Positions 26,543 to 36,954 of a DNA stretch of 64,000 bases are shown one piece after another. The DNA comes from Manihot esculenta (lineage: Eukaryota; Streptophyta; Magnoliopsida; Malpighiales; Euphorbiaceae), in the NCBI RefSeq assembly GCF_001659605.2, contig NC_035171.2:6154886-6218885 (forward strand), given 5' to 3'. Below the pieces are notes generated by a model that saw nothing but the letters and a program-made list of their open reading frames with translations, ran no database searches and was not told the origin of the DNA. The position numbers were made by a program, and so were the translations under genes. Position 1 is the first letter of the stretch. Each line of letters begins with the position of its first letter.

Positions 26543-28311
26543 TGTCAGTTTCCCGGAAAGCTTTTTTTCCCGGGGAAGTCATGGCAAACCTCTCGTCATA
26601 GAATTATAGGCTCAAAGCCAGACTGGCAATAAGAGCCTTCGAAGTCTCCGTTGACATTACGATAAGAAGTGATCGATTATAATATGCCATTGATTTGAAA
26701 ACTTCAACCATGGAGGGATACAGAAAAATCGAATTATGTATGACGTTGACTTCTAGAAGTGCAGTCCTTCGGAGGTAACGACGACTATGTAAACGACAAG
26801 TCGCTCCATAACATGACGAAAAGACTTAATTTGGTATTTTTGATTTTATAATAATAATTGTTTTTCTTTTTAGTTAATATAGTTTGATATGGTTTTTTTT
26901 TATTTAAAAAAAATTCAATTCGAAACTTTAACAACTATGCACAGTATTATAAAAAGCCAGTGGTCCTAATTTGTTTCATAATTTTTTTAAAAATATATTT
27001 TTTCACATTTTTAATGTTTGAGGCAATTAAAAAATTAGTTCATAAAATATTTTCTTTAATAAGTTAAAATATTTTTAAGAAAAATAGTTTTTCTTAAAGA
27101 GTAAATTATTTTAAAAATTTTTAAAATTTTATCGGCATCACTAAACTTTTTAACTATTTTATTAATATTTTTCCCTTAATGTTGTAATTAAACAATGAAA
27201 ACTATCTTATATTTTTTGGAAAAAGTTATATATAAAAATTTATTTTCTAAGAAACAAATTGGAGGCTAAATTAATATTTTAATTTCACAATTTAGATTAT
27301 ATTTGATTATATTTGATGTGGTCGAAAGGAAGTTATACTATAATTGACTAATCTACAAGAAAGAAAATGTGAGGTGGTTGGTACTTATAATGCTCTGTAA
27401 TCGTTTAATGAATGCTCTGTAATCGTTTTGAAGAAGAAAACTCCATCGTTCATCATCATTGAATGACACAACATATAAAAAATAAATCGTTAACTTTTCT
27501 TAAAATATAAATATTTCATTAGTGAGAAATGACTTGACCATCTAACTTGTCTAACTTATATGATTCTGGACGAATAATGTTAGATATTTTAAATGGTCCT
27601 TTTAGTTTTCACTCAACTTATTAGACTCGACATTATCTCTTGCTATATATGTTCTTTTAAGAACTAAATCTCTTATATTAAAGATACATGAATTCTATAT
27701 TTTATGTCTGATTCAATTTCAATTCTTAAATTTTCTTGAAATTCAATTGAATTCTATATTTTATGTATTTGATTTGAATAAAAATTAAAATTCAATTCTA
27801 TAAAGTTGGATATAACTAAAATTAATTCCTTTTAAATTATTTTACACAATAATATCTTTTGAACTATTATAAAAAAAATTTTTGAGACTAAATCCCATAT
27901 CAACTAATTTTCACTCAATAATGTATCTTTTTATATTTAATTAAATTTTATTGGTTATAGACGAGGAAAACTATAAAATTAGTTATTTATTTATTTATTT
28001 ACTTACTAGTATTATATCTAAACTATTATATAATATAAAAAAAAAACAAAAATAAAAATGCAAGACTGTGAAGAGGCAGTAAAAAACTCCACGTCAGCGG
28101 AGGTAAAATTAAATAGTTGTTTGGCATCTTTTATGCTCCTTTCGGACTCTTCGAATCTCACAATTTAACTATTAGCCGAATCTTTACTGCAGATAACAAA
28201 ATGGATAAATATGGTTTTGAATGCTTGAAAGCATGCAAGCACAAGACTATAAACATAATAGAGAGCAAGAGTGAGTAAATATCCTCACATCCCCGTAGAT
28301 AAGCATATGAG
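26543..28311. other. intergenic AT-rich spacer
   Basis: Promoter side of the minus-strand TSP1-motif gene up to about 26850, then AT-rich DNA. A short stretch near 27330-27440 (GTGAGGTGGTTGGTAC, with CTCTGTAATCGTTT occurring twice) resembles part of the LTR at 11001-11552 and is likely a degraded relative. No gene seen. Confidence 0.45.
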
Positions 28312-28760
28312 TAGAGGTGAACTTTCTATTGGTTCGCTTCAAAATAAAATCAAATGGAATAAATTAAAAATTAAAATTTTAGTATTTATAAAATTTGAAT
28401 CAAATTAATTTTAATTAGAAATTGAATCGAATCAATCTGATTTAATTCAATTTGATCGGTTTAAATTTTTAATAAATTTTTTATTTTTTACGTTTTATTT
28501 TTAATATTTTAAAATTTAATTGAAATATTTTTATTTTAATATGATTTAATCTCTCATTATTATTAAAAATAATATATTATTATCACTAATCGGTTCGATT
28601 CAGTTTTCTTAATTTTTTTAATCAAAACCGAACTGAAATAAACAAAATTTTTGATATTAAAAATCAAACCGAACTACAATGAATAAAAACCTGAACCAAA
28701 ATTTTAAATTAATTCAGTTCGATCGAGTTTTTCAGTTTGAATCAAATACTGCTCACTCTA
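28312..28760 (-). mobile_element. hAT-like MITE, copy A (diverged)
   Basis: 449 bp with terminal inverted repeats TAGAGGTGA / TGCTCACTCTA and internal GAACCGA/TCGGTT-rich arms around an AT-rich centre. It is related to the copies at 36487, 47469 and 48384 and has the same orientation as the last. The 8-bp target duplication is no longer clear, consistent with an older insertion. Confidence 0.7.
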
Positions 28761-31528
28761 ACATGTAAGCAATATCATTTGATAGCAAATTGAAAAGAAT
28801 CCTTTATTTTAAGAAAAAAATTATTATAAAATTTAAAATTGCATTTTATTTTTTTTTTTAAAATGGAAATTGGGGATCGGAAGTTGAGAGAGTAGAATCA
28901 AAATCTCTCAGATTTATTCAGATGTATTTATGGTGTAAAATGATATTTTATTTATATATAATAATCTATTAGATTTGTTACAAAATCTGGGTATTTGTTT
29001 ATATATAATAACCTATCTAAAAGTGAATAGAGTAAATTCACTTTTACAATAAAAATGAAAGGCAGCCGTCGGTTGACGATGATAAAGTGAGGCCGAGTGA
29101 CCCAAAACGGAGAGAGACAAGGAGCCTTGCAGTTTTTTTTTTTTTTTTTTTTACCAAAGTTAGATCATTACATTTGGTGTGGGTTAATTATTTAACCACA
29201 TTAGTACAATAAAGTCTAGAAAACCTTGTAAGTGTTTTCATATTCCATTTGTTGCTATTGGCTTTTGTCCCTTTTTTCGTCCTTATATTTCTTTTTGTGT
29301 AATTATATTTTTTTAGAGTAAGATGATTGGGCGTCATTGCTGAAGTCAAAATGATCATCTTGATTCCGTCATATTGTTTTAGATTGGGTTTGGGGTTTGC
29401 TGATTAATCGGAGAATTTGTAATTCTGTTTTAACTAATGATTTAGTTATTTACTCTTGTGCATACACCTGGCACAAAATGATCCACAAAAAGGGAGCTGA
29501 CGCTCAATCACAGTTATATTTTATAATTGTTAATGCATGGAGTTGCTAATGATGTTTGGTATGTAGAGCATAAATTATGGCTACATTTTAGAATTAAGTA
29601 TCTAATTAGAAAATGATTGGAAACTTTTACAATTATTTCAGCTCATGATTTAAAATGAATGGCATACCTAAATATTATGATATAAAATATTAATAAATAT
29701 AATTATTTTTATAAAAATAATTACGCGGTAACACACATAAAAACTATTTAATATTAAATCAAATTTATTATAAAATATGTACTCTAAACAATACGAAACC
29801 AAATAATTATTATGAGAAAGATTGAGTCCGATTCAATTTCTTTATAAATTTTGGATAGAGGTCTCAATAAATTTAAAAATTCAATTTAATTTCATTGACT
29901 TACAAGATTAATAAAAAATTAAATAATAGAGATCATATTTTCAAAAGATCAAATAAAAGCTAAATAGTTGTCTAACAAGAATCATAATCTATATTTATGA
30001 ATATATCATCCGTATTTAAATGACAATCAAATTAAAATTTAAGAAAATAAGACACATATTAAAAAGGAAAAAAGAAATTAAACTAAGACTACAACTTAAA
30101 CTCATACCTGAATTTCAAATATACTTTATTTATTTTAAAAAATATTTTTCAAAAAATATATTTTTATATTTTTTAGCATTTGAAGATTTAGAAAAATTAA
30201 TGAAATTCTATTATAGTTAAAAGAAAAATAAATTTATTTTTTTAAAGAAAATGTGTTTTTGTTATCCAGTTATGACTTAACATTAAATAAAATTAAAATT
30301 CTATTATAGAATTTCAATTAAAATTTTTGATTAATTTTTGTGATGCTATCCAATTATGACTTAACATCTCAACAGTTTTTGCTATGCCATTCATTTCTTA
30401 TTAATACGTGACATAGTTTTCGCTATAAAACTATTATTCTAATCTCTCATTTTAGAAAATTATGATAATGTATATAATATGTAAATTTATTTTAAATTGG
30501 CAAATTACATCAACTCTTAACAAACTCTATCATTTTCGAAGTTAAAGATAAACACACTTTTCTATAATTATACTTCCTTCATCTTATAAAATATATCTAT
30601 TTTTATTTTAAACCTTTAAATGAATATAAATATATATTAAAAATTTATTTAAAGTTATAGAAAATTTCACTAAAATTGATGGGTGTTAAACTTTTCTAGC
30701 TCAAAATCCATCGGGATCTTTTAAAACAGATAGGTTCAACATCACATATTCTAATCTGTGTTCAAAATAAGCCGAACGGACTATATGCGCGCATATTTAT
30801 TAAATAATAGTTTAGCCCGATAAGAGAGTAGAACCAATCACTTTGCAGGCCTTTCTCGGAGTGACAGAATCATCATATAACACTAATAACAAAGTGGATA
30901 AAAAAAAAGAAATAAAAAAAAGAAGGAAAAAGAGATAAAAGAAGAAGTGGATCTTCTCGCTAAGTTTATACACTATAATCTCTATTTTTTAGATTTCAGA
31001 AATAAAAAAAACTGTTTTATGTTTTTATAGATATAATAGATTTTAAAAATTAAATTAATTCATTATTGTTGAGTTGGTTTTCATCAAGCTGGCGTCGTAA
31101 GTAAGAAATTTTGTAGGTATATAAATCTTCTTTTTTTTTTTTTTTTATTGCTTCTTCTGTGTGCATATAAAGAAACGGATACCTCCCTTCCTCATCTGCT
31201 AAAAATTTCCCACTTCATTCTACGGCTTTTTTCCGGCTCTGTTCACGCCGGAATTCCCGTCAACTCATCGGTAGGAGAGGGAATCCATCTCCTTTATCAA
31301 TAATCTTTTATCTGCATACATACATGTAATGCTGCAAGTTCGGCTCTTAGCGTGCAGTGGATGGTTGTGTTTCATAAACATAGAAACTGTAATTTAATGC
31401 CTTGCCAGAAGAATCACCAACACGACAGCAGATTCCCTTTTCTAACTCAAAAAAGATCTGTTTTCTCATCTGGTTTTCTTTTGATGATGTTGTTAATATC
31501 TAATTGAAGTACTTGCTTGTACGCAGAG
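28761..31528. other. BOR copy 1 upstream region
   Basis: AT-rich DNA. 29190-29450 is duplicated at 38020-38280 (shared blocks TAGAGTAAGATGATTGGG and GATTGGGTTTGG), so the left side of the BOR duplication reaches at least this far. T-runs of about 20 bases occur near 29140 and 31140. The right end carries the BOR copy 1 promoter and leader. Confidence 0.5.
31166..31526 (+). promoter_or_regulatory. BOR copy 1 core promoter and leader intron
   Basis: TATAAAGAAAC at about 31166 is matched by TATAAAGAAAC near 42371 in copy 2, at the same place relative to the gene. A donor-like CG|GTAGGAG at 31271 and the acceptor CGCAG at 31526, three bases before the ATG, suggest a 5' leader intron. Copy 2 has the matching sites. 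Confidence 0.5.
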
Positions 31529-34500
31529 ATGGAGCACTTAAGAACTCCATTTAGAGGCGTCATAAACGATGTTAGAGGAAGAGCAGCTTGTTACAAACAA
31601 GATTGGATTGGCGGCGTCCGTTCAGGACTCGGGTATTCTCAACAGATTCAGAACATCACAATCTTGAAATTAGTATTTATTATTTTGTTTTGCTTATTTT
31701 AAACTTATGGCAGGATATTAGCTCCAACAACCTATATCTTCTTCGCTTCTGCTCTTCCTGTCATTGCCTTTGGCGAGCAACTTAGGAGAGACACAGGTTA
31801 CTTCTGCCTCTCCTGCTTGCCTTTTCATTCTTGATTGCAAGAAACTGATGTCATCTTATAAGTTCTAAAGTATCTGAACATTTACTGCCTATAGATGGAA
31901 GCTTAAGCACAGTAGAAACATTAGCTTCCACTGCTCTCTGTGGTATCATACACTCAATACTTGGTGGGCAGCCTCTGTTGATATTGGGAGTTGCAGAACC
32001 CACAGTTATTATGTACACTTATCTGTACAATTTTGCCAAAGGAAGGGAAGACTTGGGACAGAAGCTTTTCTTGGCTTGGGCTGGATGGTATGGGGAATTC
32101 ACCTTGTTACTGTTTCAAAATTTAAAATTTTTTTTTTTCATGATTATTCATTTTTACCCCACAAAAAAATTTTGCAGGGTATGTGTCTGGACAGCCCTTT
32201 TGCTGTTTCTCCTTGCAATATACAACGGTTGCACTATAATCAATAGATTTACCAGGATTGCAGGCGAACTTTTTGGCATGTTGATTGCTGTTCTATTCAT
32301 TCAACAGGCTATTAAAGTAAGTCAAACCAATAATACAGCAAATAAATTTTAGCTCATCAAATAGTTATTTGATTAGTGGAATGATCAGATAGTTGATCTG
32401 TGGAGCTGTGCGTGGATCACAGGGAATGGTGGGTGAGTTCAAGATTCCCAAAGCTGAAGATCCAAAGCTAGAGAAGTATCAGTTTCAGTGGCTATACGCA
32501 AATGGATTGTTGGGTATAATATTCACGTTTGGCCTTCTTTACACTGCCCTGAAGAGCAGGAAGGCAAGATCATGGTGGTATGGCACAGGGTGGTTTAGAA
32601 GTTTCATTGCAGATTATGGAGTTCCTTTAATGGTTGTTGTGTGGACAGCACTTTCATTTGGCGTACCACGCAAAGTTCCTTCTGGAGTTCCTAGAAGGCT
32701 CTTCAGCCCTCTTCCTTGGGAGTCTGCATCCTTACAGCACTGGACTGTAATCGAGGTAGCAGAAAATAAAATTTAACTGTGTTTTTTTTTTCTTGTCTTG
32801 AGGTATATGCTGCTAATTAGAATAGTTTTATGCATTATAAAATTTCAGGACATGAGAAATGTGCCTCCAGCATATATCTTTGCTGCCTTAATTCCTGCAC
32901 TGATGATAGCAGGGCTCTACTTCTTCGACCACAGTGTTGCCTCGCGAGCATTTTTTCAAATCATGCAAAAATAGAGAAATATTTTCAAAAACATGCAGGA
33001 TCCGAAAATATTTTCGGATTCTGTGTGTCAACGCAGCGTGTTCGCCAGTCATACTGGCGAACATGCTTGTTCGACACCCATGGTGTCGAAGAAGGAATGT
33101 TCGCCACTATGAGTGGCGAACAAGCTCGTTCGGGCCACGGGAGCAGTGCAATCTGCTCCCGTGGCACGCCAGTTTGGCGAAAAGAATTGTTAAGTGGCGA
33201 ACAATTGTGCTGAGTGGCAAGTGGCGAATGTGCACAGAAAGAGGAAAAGTGTTCGCCACTATAAGTGGCGAACAGTTTTCTGTTTATATCACAATGTATG
33301 TGATACCTCAGTTGCATGTGATACCACAAATTTGTTTGATAAATAAAAATTAAATATATAAAATAAATATAAATTTAAAAAATTTATAAAAATTAATAAA
33401 ATATTATATTAAATTAAAATTTATTTATTGATATTAATTAAAAAAATATTAATATTAAAATTATTTTTTATATTTAAAATTATATATTTTTAATTATCAA
33501 TCAATTAATAATTCATTTGTAATTTTATTATAAAATCAATTTTTAATATTATTTAATAATATTATTATTATAATATTTAAATTTAAATTATCTAATTTAT
33601 TATGTAGTATTTTTTAAATTTAAATAGTTTATGAAAAAATTTTTTATTATTAAAATATTATATATAAATTTTTTTATTTTTAAAAATTTAAATTTATTAT
33701 ACATTAAAAATAAAATTTAATATTTTTAAAGTAAATATAAATTAAGAGATAATAAAATTTAATAATTATTTAAAAATATAATATTTTATTTTTTAAAAAT
33801 ATTTAATATATTTTATTTTTTTATTTTAAAGTTATTTTAATAAAGTAGTTATATTTTTTATTTTAAAATTATTGTAATAAAGAAAGTTCTTCTGCCGAGG
33901 AGGAGCTGATGCATGGAGGCCTAGCCCTGCATGCATGTGCAGGGGTGCAGGGGCATTCAGCGGGCATGCATGAGAAAAGTGTTTGCCAACACTTTTCCTC
34001 AGTTTTCTGTGCATGTTCGCCACCCAGCACAGTTATTCGCCACTTTAAGTGGCAAACAATTCTTTCCGCCAAGCTGGCATGCCACTAGAGCAGATTGCAC
34101 TGCCCCCGTGGCCCGGACAAGCTTGTTCGCCAACTGGCGAACACGCTGCGTTGACACACAGAATCCGAAAATATTTTCGAATCCTGCATGTTTTTGAAAA
34201 TATTTCTCTATTTTTGCATGATTTGAAAAAATGCTCGTTGCCTCGCAGCTTGCACAACAAAAGGAATTCAATCTTAAAAATCCTTCTTCCTACCATTATG
34301 ACATCTTGTTGCTGGGATTCATGGTACACACCGATATACTATTATTAATGCTCACTATCTCCGAGTATATTCTTCCATGACTTATATTCTATCATTAATC
34401 CAATGGCTTTAGACTTTGCTTTGTGGATTGCTTGGACTGCCTCCTTCAAATGGGGTCCTGCCCCAGTCTCCGATGCACACAAAGAGTCTTGCTGTTCTCA

Positions 34501-35834
34501 AAAGACAGGTAAATCACAGAATTTCACAAGTAAAAGTCTACAAGTTATTGGAAGCTGATCTCGTTGGATGGTTATGGAATCTGACTGATATATCATGTCC
34601 AGTTTATAAGGAGGAAGATGGTAAAGAGTGCTAAGGAAAGCATCAAGCAGAAAGCTAGCAACTCTGAAATTTATGGGAAGATGCAAGCTGTGTTCCTTGA
34701 GATTGACAGCAGTCCAGCAGTAAGTTCTTCATTTAACTACCAACTCAACCTTTTACGTTAAAACTCCTTTTAGTTACTAACACCTGAAGTCATTAACTGC
34801 AGATTACAGTAGCTAAAGAGTTGGATGAGTTGAAGGAGGCAGTCATGAAAGCGGAAAACAGCAAGGGAGAAAATCTGAAGGATTCATTTGACCCTGAGAA
34901 GCACATTGATGCTTACTTGCCTGTCAGAGTTAATGAGCAGAGAGTGAGCAATTTGTTGCAGTCACTTCTAGTGGCGGCATCAGTTTGCGCCATGCCTGCA
35001 ATAAAGCAGATACCTACATCAGTCCTCTGGGGATATTTCGCTTACATGGCCATGGACAGTCTCCCTGGGAACCAGTTCTGGGAAAGATTGATCCTTCTCT
35101 TTATTACACCTGGCAGGCGATACAAGTAAGTTTTGTTCCATCTTGATTGATGTTGTTTCCCTGTGATTTTACAAACTCAGTATGTGATTTGTTTTGGCAG
35201 AGTGTTGGAAGGAGTTCATGCTTCTTTTGTGGAATCAGTTCCATTCAAATACATTGCCATATTTACCATCTTCCAATTGGTGTATTTGGTAGTCTGTTTT
35301 GGTGTGACATGGATTCCAATAGCTGGAATTCTGTTCCCAATACCATTCTTCATTCTCATTACCATAAGGCAACACATTCTTCCCAAGTTGTTTAATCCAC
35401 ATCATCTGCTAGAACTGGACGCAGCCGAATACGAGGAAATCAGCGGTGCCCCACGGCTCTCTTTCAGCCTCTCTTTCAGGGTATACTATTATATATGTTT
35501 TTATCCATCTCTCATTAATTTTCTTTGAGGCTGAAATAATTAAGCTAATTTTGTGCATGTTTATCAGGAAAAAGAAGGAGCTGGTGTAGGAAACGAGGAA
35601 GGGTCGAAAGTGGAAGTGTGTGATGCGGAGATGCTAGATGAGCTAACTACCAGCAGAGGGGAGTTGAAAGTTAGGACTGTGAGCTTCCATGAGGACAACA
35701 ATCGCGGTCAAGTAAGATATATACATACATTATGTGGAGATTTCTATAATAGAATTGTTATCACATGGGTTGATCTACATGTTCTTGAATCTAATTTGCA
35801 GGTTTACCCTGAGGGAATCGTCGAACTAGAGTGA
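31529..35834 (+). pseudogene. boron transporter, BOR4-like, copy 1, broken by a 1.3-kb insertion
   Basis: Exons: 31529-31632, 31714-31796, 31895-32087, 32178-32316, 32423-32755, 32849-32944 continuing at 34246-34323, 34413-34508, 34603-34719, 34803-35125, 35201-35480, 35568-35711 and 35802-35834. The protein matches the SLC4-type borate exporter family: [95 protein letters not shown]. Such proteins are 12-14-pass plasma-membrane exporters; features such as the C-terminal DELTTSRGE place it nearest BOR4, linked to boron-excess tolerance. The mobile element at 32945-34237 interrupts exon 6; read-through meets TAG at 32972, leaving 325 residues. All other exons remain open, so the damage looks recent. 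Compared with copy 2 it lacks one intron and has an extra 90-bp GT-AG segment near the 3' end. Confidence 0.9.
32937..34245. mobile_element. long-TIR MITE/foldback element inside BOR copy 1
   Basis: A 1,293-bp insert (32945-34237) is bounded by perfect 8-bp duplications TTGCCTCG (32937-32944 and 34238-34245). The ends are inverted repeats beginning CGAGCATTTTTTC and are near-identical for about 110 bp. Diverged similarity continues to roughly 300 bp, with an ~80-bp block present only in the left arm. The centre (about 33340-33880) is almost pure A/T. The arms carry short palindromes such as TTCGCCACT..AGTGGCGAA. No transposase is encoded. An 8-bp duplication points to a hAT-type transposase; a 9-bp reading (GTTGCCTCG), compatible with a Mutator-type one, is possible if an end is shifted by one base. 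Confidence 0.92.
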
Positions 35835-36486
35835 GTTTGATTCTCCTGGCATGTACTAAAGATTACGATAGTTGATAGTTAATATAGGTCATTTTCTTTT
35901 TTTTTTTTTTTTTTTTTTTAATTTAACTTGTAAAATGTAAATGAGCAAATAAATTTTGAAATTCGAAATACCTCTCAAATTTACTCAAATATATTTATCA
36001 CAAAACTAAATCTGTGAATGCATCTGGATGTAATTAAATATAGAATTTAGAATGATTTTAATTTATTTATCATTTATTTATTGATTAATTATATATACAC
36101 ATAGAGTGCATATAAAAATCACCTTCCAGAAGATATGAACCAGAAAATAAAATCTTTCTTTTCTGAGTTAAACATTTATTCATAATAAGTATAGCCATAA
36201 ACTATATATATATATATATTGAATTAATTTTTATTTAAATTGAATCTATATAAATTCATAGCGTACATATATGAGGATTTATATAAAATTTAATTTATGT
36301 AAATTATTATATATGACCCTTATATAATTTATTACTTAAAAATAAATATAAATTACAAATATCTAGATTATATAATGCAGTTTTAAACAATAATCAATGA
36401 AAATAATTTGACATATTATTTAAATTCCTAATAAAGTAAATATATCATATAAAAATAAATATATAATTAAATTGAGCACCTTATTC
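35835..36486. other. BOR copy 1 3' flank
   Basis: 3' UTR followed by AT-rich DNA with a T-run of about 24 bases near 35899 and an (AT)n run near 36205. No gene. Confidence 0.45.
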
Positions 36487-36954
36487 TAAGACCAGCAGTA
36501 TTCGGTTCAAATTAAAAAAATTAATCGAACCGAATCGATTTAAAAATTTAGTTCGGTTTTTTATATATTTCGGTTCGGTTCAGTTTTTAATTTTAGAAAT
36601 TTCGGTTATTTCGGTTCGGTTTGGTTTTAATAAAAAAAACCGAAAAAACCGAACCGATTAGTGATAATAATATATTTTTTCAATAATATAGAGAAATTAA
36701 ATCATATTAAAATTAAAATATTTTAATTAAATTTTAAAATACTAAAAATAAAGTGAAAAATAAAAAAATTATTAAAATTCGAAACTAATCAAACCGAACC
36801 GAATTGAACTGAATCAGATCGGTTCGATTTCATTCGATTTTTAATTAAAATCAGTTCGATTCGATTTTTATAAATACTAAAATTTTAATTTTTGATTTAT
36901 TCGATTCAATTCAGTTTTGAACCGAATCGATCGAATGCTCACTCTACCTTATTC
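36479..36954 (+). mobile_element. hAT-like MITE, copy B
   Basis: 460-bp element (36487-36946) flanked by the perfect 8-bp duplication CCTTATTC (36479-36486 and 36947-36954). Termini are degenerate TAAGACCAGC and GCTCACTCTA. The inner arms consist of TTCGGTTCGGTT / AACCGAACCGA runs around an AT-rich centre. Confidence 0.88.

Noticed and set aside
32830..34329. Several 60-140-codon frames within the insertion in BOR copy 1
   Set aside because: They appear on both strands at mirrored places because the arms are inverted repeats; composition follows the palindromes, no domain.
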